Shown piece by piece: positions 25,466 to 35,349 of a stretch of DNA of 64,000 nucleotides. The notes beneath the pieces were generated by a model that was not told the origin of the DNA, searched no databases, and saw only the letters and a program-made list of their open reading frames with translations. Numbering within the stretch: position 1 is the stretch's first letter; every line of letters starts with the position of its first letter. Made by a program: the position numbers and the translations under genes. Source of the DNA: Mariniphaga sp041687215. Its GTDB lineage: Bacteria > Bacteroidota > Bacteroidia > Bacteroidales > Prolixibacteraceae. Location of the stretch: positions 8,047-72,046 of the forward strand of contig NZ_JAWLCI010000015.1 of assembly GCF_041687215.1 (NCBI RefSeq). Direction: 5' to 3'.

Positions 25466-26767
25466 ATGAAATTATCTTTTTTATTCCGACTTAAATTCAA
25501 TTTGCTGTTTACAGCAATTGTAACTTGTTCTGTTTCTATCGGAAATGAAACCGGTAAACCGGCAGTTATCATCACTCAGGATGGCGAAGTGGACGACAGG
25601 AGCTCCTTTGTACGATTTCTGCTTTACACCCCTGATATGGATTTACGGGGAATAGTTGCAACCAATTCCAAATGGCAAAAGAACGGACACGGCCTGGAAT
25701 GGATTTACGAAGCGTATGATTTGTATGATCAGGTAAGGGAAAACTTGCTTCTGCATAATCCGGATTATCCGTCGGTTGAGTTTTTAAAATCAATCACTGT
25801 TTTGGGAAATGAAAATCCGGAACATTTAACCGGCGATGCGCCTTATGTTGATTCCGAAGGTTCCGAATTGATTTTAAAAGAATTCTTAAAAATTGAAGAT
25901 AATTTGTTGCATATCAATTGCTGGGGCGGTTTAAATACGGTAGCTCATGCACTTTGGAAATTCAGGGAAAACCATCCTGCTGAATACAAAAAGAACATTC
26001 CAAAGGTTCGGGTAATTGCAATCGATTTTCAGGATGAAGCTGGAGACTGGATCGTGAACAATATGCCGGAAGTAAGGATTATCAGAAACAATGCGTTTCA
26101 CATGACCTGGAATTACCACAACGAAGAACCCTTAAAGCATAATCCGCATCCGCTTTTGATGAGCGAAAAATGGCTCACTGAAAATGTGAAAACGAATCAC
26201 GGACCGCTTGGTGCATGGTATCCGCAAAAAAACATCAGTGAAGGTGACACGCCCGCTTTTTTAAATTTTGTGGATAACGGATTAGAGGCTTATAATGATT
26301 ATTCGCTCGGTGGTTGGGGCGGCCGGTATCAATCTGTGAGAGGCAATTACTGGAGTGATGCCACCGATGACAACAATATGCAAAAAACACTTTGGCGGTG
26401 GATTCCTGATGCTCAAAATGATTTCGCAGCCCGGATGGACTGGTGTGTCCAATCTTTTGAAGATGCGAATCATTCGCCGGTTATTGAAGAAGTGACTGTA
26501 CCGGGAACCTTGAACCCGGGTCAGAAAGTGGAGTTAAATGCCACTGCTTCCGATCCCGATGGCGATGCAGTTTATTACTGGTGGTGGCATTATCCCGATC
26601 CTTCGGGAATGGGGGAATACGTAAAAATCGTTCACGAAACGGCAAATCAAGCACATTTTACAGTGCCTGAAAATTCGGACAAGGATATTCATATTATTCT
26701 GGAAGTTTCAGATGATGGCAGTCCGGTGTTAAGGAGATATAAACGGCTTATATTCAGTTGTAAATGA
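25466..26767 (+). CDS. DUF1593 secreted protein, nucleoside-hydrolase-like with C-terminal Ig-like domain
   Basis: The 433-aa protein has an N-terminal signal region (about 1-26) and opens its mature part with KPAVIITQDGEVDDRSSFVRFLLY, a variant of the nucleoside hydrolase acidic site typical of DUF1593. HINCWGGLNTVAHALW (about 149-164) is a further family feature. The C-terminal region (about 340-433, NATASDPDGDAVYYWWWHYP) is a cadherin/Ig-like module. DUF1593 proteins are linked with plant polysaccharide use and are thought to act on ribosyl-type substrates, without proof. Its last codons overlap the start of the next gene (ATGA). Confidence 0.85.
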   Translation: MKLSFLFRLKFNLLFTAIVTCSVSIGNETGKPAVIITQDGEVDDRSSFVRFLLYTPDMDLRGIVATNSKWQKNGHGLEWIYEAYDLYDQVRENLLLHNPDYPSVEFLKSITVLGNENPEHLTGDAPYVDSEGSELILKEFLKIEDNLLHINCWGGLNTVAHALWKFRENHPAEYKKNIPKVRVIAIDFQDEAGDWIVNNMPEVRIIRNNAFHMTWNYHNEEPLKHNPHPLLMSEKWLTENVKTNHGPLGAWYPQKNISEGDTPAFLNFVDNGLEAYNDYSLGGWGGRYQSVRGNYWSDATDDNNMQKTLWRWIPDAQNDFAARMDWCVQSFEDANHSPVIEEVTVPGTLNPGQKVELNATASDPDGDAVYYWWWHYPDPSGMGEYVKIVHETANQAHFTVPENSDKDIHIILEVSDDGSPVLRRYKRLIFSCK

Positions 26768-27825
26768 TGATTTTTAAAAAAAATAATATTATGAACAATA
26801 ATTTAATCATGGCCGGAAAGGTTCCGGTATTTTTCTTGCTGGCTGTTTTATTCGGTGCCTGCAATTTATCTGAAAGTTCCAAAATCCCGGTGGTTTTCGA
26901 TACCGATGCCAACAATGAAGTGGACGACCAGCATGCGCTGGCGTACCTGCTTTTCAACGGCGACCATTTTAACGTGGAAGGCGTTACGGTGAATGCCACA
27001 AGCGCACCAACCGGTTACTCCGAAGAATCGGATGTGAGCGACCACTACGAAGAAGCCAAACGGGTGATGCAGCTTTGCGGCGGTTTTTACGACAAAATTC
27101 CACTCAAAACCGGTGCCAACGGCTCTTTCGAAGAAATTAAGAACCACATTGGCGAACCGGAATTCGACGGGCACGAAGCGGTTGATTTTATCATTGAACA
27201 GGCTATGCAAAAGCGCAATCAGAAGTTGGTTTTGCTACCGGTGGGCAAACTCACCAACATTGCCCTGGCGTTGATGAAAGAACCAGCCATTGCCAAAAAT
27301 GTGCGAATCGTATGGCTGGGGTCCAATTACCCGGAACCGGGCGAGCACAACCAGGATTGGGACATCGAATCCATGAATTACATTCTGGATTTTGATGTGC
27401 CCTTTGAAATGGTTTTGGTGCGTGGCGGAAAACCATCGGGAACGGCTGCTGTGATGGTTTCCAGAGATCAGATTTTGCACCGGATGCCTGGAAAAGGGCC
27501 TGAAATCGATACTTCGGTTATCGGTCGGCATGGCGGCGAGTTTACCAATTTTGGCGATTATTCGGTTAACCTGTTTGAACAGTACGGCATGTGGGGCGAT
27601 CCTCCCGGCAGGGCATTGTTCGATATGGCTGCGGTGGCCGTGGTGAAAAATCCGGATTGGGCCGAAACCCGCGAAATTCCTGCACCTGTTTATATGGACG
27701 GGAAATGGATGGAGCGACCCAACAATCCAAGGAAAATAACCCTTTGGGAGTGGTTCGATATTTACGGAATTGTGAACGATTTTTTTGTGACAATGGACGA
27801 TTATAAACTGGTAAAAACAAAATAA
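26764..27825 (+). CDS. Nucleoside hydrolase lipoprotein (rusNH-like)
   Basis: The 353-aa protein has a lipobox near LLAVLFGAC (Cys33 counting from ATG 26764; in-frame ATGs at 26791 and 26809 are also plausible starts). The calcium-binding aspartate cluster is DTDANNEVDD (46-55), followed by VVLLPVGKLTNIALAL-like and DWDIESMNYILDFDVPFEMVLV segments typical of inosine/uridine-preferring hydrolases. It would split nucleosides into base and ribose outside the cytoplasm, supplying the permease and ribokinase. It overlaps DUF1593 by 4 bp and is 6 bp before GH10. Confidence 0.9.
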   Translation: MMIFKKNNIMNNNLIMAGKVPVFFLLAVLFGACNLSESSKIPVVFDTDANNEVDDQHALAYLLFNGDHFNVEGVTVNATSAPTGYSEESDVSDHYEEAKRVMQLCGGFYDKIPLKTGANGSFEEIKNHIGEPEFDGHEAVDFIIEQAMQKRNQKLVLLPVGKLTNIALALMKEPAIAKNVRIVWLGSNYPEPGEHNQDWDIESMNYILDFDVPFEMVLVRGGKPSGTAAVMVSRDQILHRMPGKGPEIDTSVIGRHGGEFTNFGDYSVNLFEQYGMWGDPPGRALFDMAAVAVVKNPDWAETREIPAPVYMDGKWMERPNNPRKITLWEWFDIYGIVNDFFVTMDDYKLVKTK

Positions 27826-27831
27826 ACCGCT

Positions 27832-29088
27832 ATGAGATCAAGTAAAAAGATAAAAAATGGAAAGTATTTCATTTTATCATTTATAACACTCTTATTCTTT
27901 TTGCCTGTGAACGCACAGGTAAATGATTTGGAAAAATCGATTAACGAGCACCGGAAAGGTGAAATTATCATAAAGGCAAAGCCAGGTGCCATAATTCGGG
28001 TTGAACAACAGGAACATGAATTTTGGTTCGGCTGTGCCATCAGCGATGGTATTTTTAACGGAAGGGCTTCTGAAAATGATGTGAAAATGTACAAGCAGAT
28101 TTTCCTTCAGAATTTTAATTCGGCAGTTACCGAGAATGCTGTGAAATGGCCCGGAATGGAACGGCGAAAAGGAGAAGTGGATTATTCGCTGGTGGATGCC
28201 ATGCTGGAGTGGACCGAAGAAAATAACATTCCGCTCAGGGCGCACAACCTGTTTTGGGGTATCGAACGGTTTATTCAACCGTGGGTAAAAGAACTTTCGG
28301 ATGAAGAGCTGGAAGCGACTTTAAAAAATCGGGCTGAGACGGTAACATCCCGTTATAAAGGGCGGTTTGCCGAATACGACCTGAACAATGAAATGATTCA
28401 CGGCAATTATTACGAAGAACGTTTGGGAGCAGATATTACCAAAAAAATGGCGCTGTGGGCACAAAATGGCGATCCGGATATCAAACTATACCTGAACGAT
28501 TACGACATTCTTACCGGAAACATGCTTGACGAATACATGGCGCAAATCCGCGGTTTGCTGGCGCAGGGCGTTCCCATTGCCGGTATTGGTGTCCAGGGGC
28601 ACCTTCATGCCGAATCGTTCGACGGCGGAGAACTGAAACGGTCGCTCGATTCGCTGGCACAGTTCAACCTGCCTATAAAGATTACCGAATTCAATATGCC
28701 CGGACAGCGTTCGAAATATTATCAGAACCGCGAGTTGAAAATGACGCCGGAAGAGGAGCAGCAAAAAGCCAAGGATTTGGTGGATTATTACCGCATCTGT
28801 TTTGCCCATCCGGCAGTTGAAGGAATTCTGATGTGGGGTTTCTGGGAAGGCGCCAACTGGATTCCGCAGTCGTCGCTTTACAAACGCGACTGGACACCTA
28901 CACCCGCTGGCGAAGCATATCAATTTTTAATTTTTGACGAATGGTGGATGAATGTCAATGTTTACGGAAACAATAACAGTGAGATATCAGTTCCGGCATT
29001 TTTCGGAAAATACAAAATAACGGTTGACGGAAAAACCAAAGAAGTTGACCTGAAAAAATCCGAAGGAAGAGTAATCGTGGAATTTTGA
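27832..29088 (+). CDS. GH10 endo-1,4-beta-xylanase-like secreted enzyme
   Basis: The 418-aa protein has a signal peptide (about 1-28) and a full GH10 barrel: AVTENAVKWPGME (98-110), general acid/base Glu187 in YDLNNEMIHG, GIGVQGHLH (251-259), and nucleophile Glu286 in KITEFNMPG. GH10 enzymes cleave xylan backbones and release xylo-oligosaccharides. A short C-terminal beta tail (about 365-418) may be a small accessory domain. No SusCD pair lies with it, so its product would be used by another route or by the permease. Distance to the nucleoside hydrolase is 6 bp. Confidence 0.92.
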   Translation: MRSSKKIKNGKYFILSFITLLFFLPVNAQVNDLEKSINEHRKGEIIIKAKPGAIIRVEQQEHEFWFGCAISDGIFNGRASENDVKMYKQIFLQNFNSAVTENAVKWPGMERRKGEVDYSLVDAMLEWTEENNIPLRAHNLFWGIERFIQPWVKELSDEELEATLKNRAETVTSRYKGRFAEYDLNNEMIHGNYYEERLGADITKKMALWAQNGDPDIKLYLNDYDILTGNMLDEYMAQIRGLLAQGVPIAGIGVQGHLHAESFDGGELKRSLDSLAQFNLPIKITEFNMPGQRSKYYQNRELKMTPEEEQQKAKDLVDYYRICFAHPAVEGILMWGFWEGANWIPQSSLYKRDWTPTPAGEAYQFLIFDEWWMNVNVYGNNNSEISVPAFFGKYKITVDGKTKEVDLKKSEGRVIVEF

Positions 29089-29133
29089 GTAATAAGATTT
29101 ATGAATTCAGATGCTTACATGTATAACAATTAA

Positions 29134-30303
29134 ATGAAATTAAATATGAAACCGGGAAAAATTCTTTGCAGATACTTTGTTATTATTGTGCTGATGTTTA
29201 TTGCACAAAGCTCATTTGCCCAATTGGCTTTACAAGCAGATGATCCGCCCCGAAAAACGAATATCCCTGAATTTTACAAATCAAAACTTTCAGATATTGA
29301 AACCGAAATTAAAGGGTTGAAAACCGGGAAAGCAAAAGTAATTGCCACCTCTCCGGGAGGATTGCCGGTATATGCCGTTTTTTATGGTGAGAAGGAAAAT
29401 TTTCAATCGCATGCAAACTATAATTCGGCAGTTGGCGCCCGTAATCCGGTTTACTATGCCATGAAAGATGAAAACACAAAACCTGTGGTATATTTTATTG
29501 GGCCGGTACACGGACAGGAACCGGAAGGAATTGTTGGATTAATTAACCTGATTCGTGTTGCAGAAACCGGAAAAGATTACCGCGGAAAAGCATGGCCTGA
29601 ATTAAAGAATTTTTTTGAACAGTGTCGGGTAATTATTATCCCTTGTGGCAATCCGGATGGAAGAAAACGCTGTCCGTACGACAGTTTTGTTGGCATTCCG
29701 CAGGAAACCATGACGAAATACGGGCAGGGAACAAAAAAGGACGGAACACTCTGGCGGTGGCCGCATTCAAAATCATTGCACCCGATGGTTGGAGATGTTG
29801 GTATTTTGGGAGCTTATTACAATAATAATGGCATTAATATTATGCACGACGAGTTTTTTTCTCCAATGGCAGAAGAAACAAAAGCCATCTTTAAAATTGC
29901 TATGGAGGAAGCGCCGGATATTGCGGTTTCACTGCATTCGTGTTCATGTAATCCGTTTATCATTCAGAATGCTCATGCCCCGTATTTTATGAAAGAACGA
30001 ATTGCTGATTTGGCACAAAAGCTTAATCAGCAATATATTGATTTGGAATTGCCCAATATGGGGCAGGGCTGGGGATTAAGCATTTCGGTTGATGATTTTT
30101 CACCTTTTCCCCAACAGTCGTTTAATATGGTTAGTGCTTTACACTATGCATCAGGCACAATGGCTTTTACGTTCGAAAGTCCCCACGGTACCATTGAAGA
30201 TGGCGCTACGTATGATGAAATTCTTGATATCCAACTGGTTTTGTATCGGGAGATGTTCAGTTACATCATGGATAACCGGTTGTATTGGAAGAATACAGAA
30301 TGA
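29134..30303 (+). CDS. Secreted M14-family zinc carboxypeptidase-like protein
   Basis: The 389-aa protein has a signal peptide (about 8-29). The M14 zinc ligands are in HGQE (His126, Glu129) and SLHSC (His268), with catalytic Glu348 in TFESPHG and the conserved NPDG (173-176). M14 enzymes remove C-terminal residues or cleave peptidoglycan peptides; the specificity here is unknown. It is the last gene of the sugar locus, 45 bp after GH10. A peptidase in a sugar locus is unusual, and it could serve glycopeptide or protein-bound substrates. Confidence 0.87.
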   Translation: MKLNMKPGKILCRYFVIIVLMFIAQSSFAQLALQADDPPRKTNIPEFYKSKLSDIETEIKGLKTGKAKVIATSPGGLPVYAVFYGEKENFQSHANYNSAVGARNPVYYAMKDENTKPVVYFIGPVHGQEPEGIVGLINLIRVAETGKDYRGKAWPELKNFFEQCRVIIIPCGNPDGRKRCPYDSFVGIPQETMTKYGQGTKKDGTLWRWPHSKSLHPMVGDVGILGAYYNNNGINIMHDEFFSPMAEETKAIFKIAMEEAPDIAVSLHSCSCNPFIIQNAHAPYFMKERIADLAQKLNQQYIDLELPNMGQGWGLSISVDDFSPFPQQSFNMVSALHYASGTMAFTFESPHGTIEDGATYDEILDIQLVLYREMFSYIMDNRLYWKNTE

Positions 30304-30453
30304 GATTATAACTTTTTTATTTTGTGCTGATTGACCTGTTTCTCGAATAGGTGGTCATATTGTTTAATTTCAGAGAATTATTGAAACCTAGGTAATACAT
30401 TAATTGTCAATAATATATTCTTGTTCTGGCAAAACCATTTTGCCTGAAGTTGG

Positions 30454-31563
30454 CTACTTTAATCTGTGCTCTTCTTTATCCATTTTTTTCCAAAATGTTT
30501 CGTTTTTCTTATGCATTTCATTACTCAGCAAAAATGCGAGAGGTTTTGTCCGGTTATTATTATCGAGAATAATTTTAACTACGCCAATTGCCGGAATAGC
30601 AATTAGAATTCCTGTAATTCCCCAAATAAAACCACCAAGTATTATAGCAATTAATGCAAAAAGAGGATTAATTGACACGCTGCTTCCTACAACTTTAGGT
30701 GTAATAATATTGCCTTCGAGTTGTTGAATAATGAAGTACATGGCTGCAACGGCAGCGGGTTGCCACCAGGTATCAGTGGTTGCCAATGCATATAAAAATG
30801 GCAGAGTTCCTCCCAATGTTGTGCCGATATATGGAATAACAGCTAAAAATGCAGCTAACAATCCCCAAAAAACTGCATATCGGACGCCAATAATTAGCAG
30901 CCCCACACTATTCAAAACGGCAAGTATTGCTATTACAATAAGCAAACCATATAAATATTTTTGTATGGTTCCCTGGATTTTTTGAAGTATCGCATTTATA
31001 TTTTCTTTTTTCTCTTTTGGCGCCTGAATGAGTAAAAACTTTTTAAAATTTTCCTGATACCATAGAAAGAAAAAAACCAGAAGAAGGATCAAAAATAAGT
31101 TGAAAATAAATGTTGTTACCGATGAAATTCCTTTCTGAGCAAAAGCCAAAGTGTTGTCTGCCAGTTGAGGGATGTTCTCCATCAGATTAGACCCATTCAT
31201 GTCAAAACTGGATTTTAATTTAAAGTTTGTGTTTAACCATTCGAAAATCTTTTGCAATCCTTCACTTATTTTTCCGGTAATATTCTCCAAATCGTTTATA
31301 ATTACCGTTAATTGCACTGAAAATAGCGTGACAACAATACTAAGACCCACAGTAACGGTAAGTAGCGTAAGTAAAATTGCAGGTATTTTATATTTTACGA
31401 GACGCTGGAAAAAATGTGAAAGCGGCTGCAGCATAATGGTAAAAAGAATTGAAAATGCCAGGGGCCCCAGAAAGAATTTTCCCTGTTTTAGAATAATGAA
31501 CCCTAAAACAATAACTAAAAACAAATTGGCCAACCGCTGAAAAGAAATCGGTTTTTGTATCAT
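30454..31563 (-). CDS. AI-2E family membrane protein
   Basis: The 369-aa protein has about eight membrane segments, including GFIILKQGKFFLGPLAFSILF and a C-terminal FALIAIILGGFIWGITGILIAIPAIG, the typical AI-2E pattern. The name comes from a disputed role in autoinducer-2 export; other members are ion antiporters. The substrate is therefore unknown. It is convergent with the M14 gene (150 bp gap, no terminator recognised) and follows the CBM9-like gene by 41 bp. Confidence 0.88.
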   Translation of the reverse strand: MIQKPISFQRLANLFLVIVLGFIILKQGKFFLGPLAFSILFTIMLQPLSHFFQRLVKYKIPAILLTLLTVTVGLSIVVTLFSVQLTVIINDLENITGKISEGLQKIFEWLNTNFKLKSSFDMNGSNLMENIPQLADNTLAFAQKGISSVTTFIFNLFLILLLVFFFLWYQENFKKFLLIQAPKEKKENINAILQKIQGTIQKYLYGLLIVIAILAVLNSVGLLIIGVRYAVFWGLLAAFLAVIPYIGTTLGGTLPFLYALATTDTWWQPAAVAAMYFIIQQLEGNIITPKVVGSSVSINPLFALIAIILGGFIWGITGILIAIPAIGVVKIILDNNNRTKPLAFLLSNEMHKKNETFWKKMDKEEHRLK

Positions 31564-31604
31564 TTAAATGAATTTGAAAATGTAAAAACCTTCTTGAAAT
31601 ACAA

Positions 31605-32252
31605 TTATTCAAAAGTCACTTTTCCAAAATACTCCGGTCGGTGGTAGTCCGGATTTTCAGTTTTTACGGGATTCCAGGTTACATAATGTGCAACGGCAGT
31701 TTCATCGCCGCATTTGTAAAAATTAGCAGTTGCTTTTAATTCATTAAACGATTTTATAGTGCTGAAGGCGAATACTTCTATGGGAATCCGAATCATCATT
31801 TCCCATTCAAAATTTCCCGATCTGTCATTAAACGGAGCGCTTCCAAGCGATGATTTTATTTCTATTTTTTCAATTACAGAAGGATCAACAAACTTCCTGT
31901 TTCCTCTGCCCGGACCATAGGCCAGGTGAATGGTGCCGATACAACTGAACTCAAAATTGTAGTAGTTTTCACCATCAACCGAAATAAAAAACTCCACACA
32001 ACTGTCTTTGTAAACATCGCCGTTGGTGCGGGTTTCCCTGGCTCGCAGGTGTTTCTCGGTAACGTAATATTTCAGCCAGATTTCATTTCCAATATGGCCA
32101 ATCCTGAAATTTACGCTGGGGAGGTATTTAAAGTCTTCCCAATTTAACAATTGAATGGGATGGGTCACGGCCTGTTTTTCCAGCAGGTTTTCTGCCTCGG
32201 CAAACGAAACGGATTTTTTGGCGTTAATTTTTTTTACAAAAAGCTGGTTCAT
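31605..32252 (-). CDS. CBM9-like carbohydrate-binding family protein
   Basis: The 215-aa protein resembles the carbohydrate-binding family 9-like (DOMON-type) proteins of Bacteroidota: IWLKYYVTEKHLRARETRTNGDVYKDSCVEFFI, FEFSCIGTIHLAYGPGRGNR and the C-terminal HRPEYFGKVTFE. It has no signal peptide, which is usual for this group. It is thought to bind glycans but has no known reaction. It is divergent from the SNF2 helicase gene. Confidence 0.82.
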   Translation of the reverse strand: MNQLFVKKINAKKSVSFAEAENLLEKQAVTHPIQLLNWEDFKYLPSVNFRIGHIGNEIWLKYYVTEKHLRARETRTNGDVYKDSCVEFFISVDGENYYNFEFSCIGTIHLAYGPGRGNRKFVDPSVIEKIEIKSSLGSAPFNDRSGNFEWEMMIRIPIEVFAFSTIKSFNELKATANFYKCGDETAVAHYVTWNPVKTENPDYHRPEYFGKVTFE

Positions 32253-32357
32253 GTCGCTTAATTTGAATTTTTGTAAAGATAACGAATATTTTTCCTTTCA
32301 CGTTTCCCCATCTACCTGTATATTTGAGGTTCTTTTTTTAAACACCTTTAATCTGAA

Positions 32358-35294
32358 ATGGAGGAAACAGAGTTTGTCATTGTATTAACGGAGCACCGCT
32401 ACCTGGGAAATATATTCCAGCCCTATTTTATCCATAAGAAGGATAAATTTTATTCCACCGAAAAAGTGGTGAAACCGGTTGATGTAAAAGATGGCGGCTA
32501 CAACCTTAAACCTTATGAAAAGGAGCTGGTTGCCATAATCGATAAATACAGTGACGAGCGGTTGATGAAACGGTTTTCGCGGGCGAAAAATGTAACTGAA
32601 TTTTATGCCAGTCTCGAGCCTTCATGGTTTCAAAAAAATATAGTTCCATTTATTGAAGAATGTATGTTTGCGGTAACGCGCATTTTAATGTTAAGCCCTG
32701 TGCGCCTGCTGAACAAGGAGGCAAAATATGCAAACCTTTACGATGAAGACGAAATTCAGGTACCTCCGCTTTTTGCCCGTCCGGTTTTTTATTTTGAACG
32801 AAACCCGCAAGAAACCCGGTACCGGCTAAAAATTTTTCTGGATGATAAGGAAATCCCGCTTTTAAACCGCAATTTAAGAATCGTTGCAAATTCGCCCTGC
32901 ATTTTTATATCCCGCAGTCAGCTTATAGTTTTCGAAAAGCTGGATGCAAAAAAGCTGACACCTTTTTTCAGCAAGGAATATGTTTCGGTACCTCAGTCTA
33001 TGGAAGAAAAATATTATGCCGGTTTTGTACGAAAAGCAATTCGTGATTACGAGGTGAATGCAATTGGTTTTCAATACGATGAGGGTGAGGTTGAAAAAGC
33101 GGGGGTACTAACTTTGGATAAAAATCTGAAATACGAACCTTGTTTTGTTTTGACATTCCGTTACGGGGATGAAAACTTTCTTCCCAATTCACCAAAGGAG
33201 GTTGCTGTTCAGTTTCAAAAAAAGAAAAATGATTTCAGCTTTAAAAAAATAAAACGGGCATTTGACTGGGAAAAATCGGTTTTTAGTTACCTGGCAGAAT
33301 TAGGATTAAAAGAAAAGGATGGTTACTTCATACTAAAAGGACTTGACCTTTTGGGGCCTGATGATGCATTGTATTTTCTGGTAAATTGGCTGAATGAAAA
33401 CAAACAAAGGCTGCAAGAAAAAGGAATCTGGATTGAACAGGGAAAACTGGATAAGAATTATTTTACAGGAAAGCAGCAAATTGAGATAAAAACCGGAATT
33501 TCAGGCGATTGGTTTGATGTTTATGCGCTGGTTACTTTCGGGCCGTTCAGCTTTCCTTTTATCAAACTGAAAAACTATATTCTGAACGATATTCGCGAAT
33601 TTGAGCTTCCTAACGGCGAAATTGCCATCATCCCTGAAGAGTGGTTTGCGCGATACAAAAGCCTTTTGCCTTTTGCCCGAAGCAGGGGCGAAAAATTGCA
33701 GTTCGGACGTCACCATTACGCGCTGTTGCAAAACATTTTGCAACCGGGAGGTGATTCCATCCTGAATAAATTTCAACAACTGGCCGGAATTCATGGAACG
33801 ATTCATCTGCCGGAAGAGCTAAACGCAGAACTCAGAAGTTACCAGAAAACCGGATTTCAGTGGATGTTTGGCCTGCACAAAAATGGGTTTGGCGGCTGTT
33901 TGGCCGACGATATGGGCCTGGGAAAAACTTTGCAAACGCTTGCTTTGTTGCTGAAATTCAAACGACCTGAGAAATCACTGTCATTGAGGGGAAGTGGCCT
34001 GAACGACGGACAGCTTTCACTTTTTTCTGAGCCGGAAACGAATGAAAAAATGCAGCCAGCCAGCTTAATTGTACTACCCACTTCGCTGGTGCACAACTGG
34101 GAGGCAGAAATTCAGAAATTTACCCCATCGCTTAAAGTTTACAAACATGTGGGTCAACAGCGAAAAACGAACAGCGACCTTGAAATTGCAGCTTTAAATT
34201 TCGATGTTATTTTAACTACTTACGGAACGGTTCGAAACGATGTGGAACAACTGGCCAAACTGAAGTTTTTCTACCTGATTCTCGATGAAAGCCAATATGT
34301 GAAAAATCCGGCATCAAAAACCTACAAAGCAATAATGAAGTTGCAAAGTGAGCACCGGATGGCACTTACAGGCACTCCCATTGAAAATTCGCTTTCTGAC
34401 CTTTGGGCACAATTGAATTTTCTGAACAAGGGAATGCTGGGCAACCTGGCATTTTTCCGGCGCTATTTTATTACACCCATCGAAAAACACAACAGCAGCG
34501 ATCAGCAGGAGAAACTGCAGATTCTGATTCGGCCATTTGTACTCCGGCGCACCAAGGAGGAGGTTGCCAGTGATTTACCCCCACTTATGGAACAGACGGT
34601 ATTTTGTGAAATGGATGAAATTCAGCAGCGAACCTACGAAACAGAAAAATCGATTATCCGCAATTCCATTTTGGCCGGGATTGAGAATGAAGGGGTGAAA
34701 AAATCGGCCATGATTATTTTACAAGGCCTCACCCGGTTACGACAACTGGCAAACCATCCCAAACTACTTTCTGATTTGGAGGAACAGGAATCGGGCAAAT
34801 TCGAAGAAATATTCCGGATGCTGGAAAACGTGGTGGCCGAAAAGCATAAAGTGCTTATATTTTCCTCTTTTGTTAAACATCTTGAACTCATAAAATCGCG
34901 GATTGAAAGCGAAAACTGGAAATACAGTATTTTAACCGGCCAGACTTCAAACCGTAAGGAAGTTATCCGGCAGTTTCAGGATGATTCGGAGAACCGGATT
35001 TTTCTTATTTCGCTGAAAGCGGGCGGTGTGGGACTGAACCTTACCAGTGCCGATTACGTGTTTATTATCGATCCGTGGTGGAACCCTGCTGCTGAAAATC
35101 AGGCCATCAGCCGTGCTCACCGAATCGGTCAAAACAAGCATGTATTTGTTTACCGGTTTATAACACAAAATTCCATTGAAGAAAAAATTAAGCAACTCCA
35201 GGATCGTAAAAGTTCGCTGGCTGATAAATTTATTAACTCCAATAATCCGTTACAGGAAATCTCGAAAGAGGAATTAATGAACCTGCTGGATTAA
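32358..35294 (+). CDS. SNF2-family DEAD/DEAH-like helicase
   Basis: The 978-aa protein has an uncharacterised N-terminal half (about 1-490) and a C-terminal Snf2 ATPase. Walker A is DDMGLGKT (517-524), the DEAH-type box is DESQ (643-646), motif III is LTGTPIENS, and the C-terminal helicase lobe has SLKAGGVGLNLTSADYV and ISRAHRIGQ. Such proteins remodel nucleoprotein complexes using ATP. The bacterial role is unclear; many are stress or transcription related (as RapA). It stands alone with no methylase or nuclease neighbour, so a defence-island role is not supported here. Confidence 0.93.
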   Translation: MEETEFVIVLTEHRYLGNIFQPYFIHKKDKFYSTEKVVKPVDVKDGGYNLKPYEKELVAIIDKYSDERLMKRFSRAKNVTEFYASLEPSWFQKNIVPFIEECMFAVTRILMLSPVRLLNKEAKYANLYDEDEIQVPPLFARPVFYFERNPQETRYRLKIFLDDKEIPLLNRNLRIVANSPCIFISRSQLIVFEKLDAKKLTPFFSKEYVSVPQSMEEKYYAGFVRKAIRDYEVNAIGFQYDEGEVEKAGVLTLDKNLKYEPCFVLTFRYGDENFLPNSPKEVAVQFQKKKNDFSFKKIKRAFDWEKSVFSYLAELGLKEKDGYFILKGLDLLGPDDALYFLVNWLNENKQRLQEKGIWIEQGKLDKNYFTGKQQIEIKTGISGDWFDVYALVTFGPFSFPFIKLKNYILNDIREFELPNGEIAIIPEEWFARYKSLLPFARSRGEKLQFGRHHYALLQNILQPGGDSILNKFQQLAGIHGTIHLPEELNAELRSYQKTGFQWMFGLHKNGFGGCLADDMGLGKTLQTLALLLKFKRPEKSLSLRGSGLNDGQLSLFSEPETNEKMQPASLIVLPTSLVHNWEAEIQKFTPSLKVYKHVGQQRKTNSDLEIAALNFDVILTTYGTVRNDVEQLAKLKFFYLILDESQYVKNPASKTYKAIMKLQSEHRMALTGTPIENSLSDLWAQLNFLNKGMLGNLAFFRRYFITPIEKHNSSDQQEKLQILIRPFVLRRTKEEVASDLPPLMEQTVFCEMDEIQQRTYETEKSIIRNSILAGIENEGVKKSAMIILQGLTRLRQLANHPKLLSDLEEQESGKFEEIFRMLENVVAEKHKVLIFSSFVKHLELIKSRIESENWKYSILTGQTSNRKEVIRQFQDDSENRIFLISLKAGGVGLNLTSADYVFIIDPWWNPAAENQAISRAHRIGQNKHVFVYRFITQNSIEEKIKQLQDRKSSLADKFINSNNPLQEISKEELMNLLD

Positions 35295-35349
35295 CCGGTA
35301 ATTAGTTAAAGAGATTTATCAACCCACAGTTTGATTGATTTTGGGTATT

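Noticed and set aside
30454..31563. Quorum-sensing exporter
   Set aside because: The AI-2E family name does not establish autoinducer transport and no lux genes are present.
32358..35294. Anti-phage defence system built on the SNF2 helicase
   Set aside because: Neighbours are a CBM9-like protein and PfkA; no nuclease, methylase or other defence partner is adjacent.
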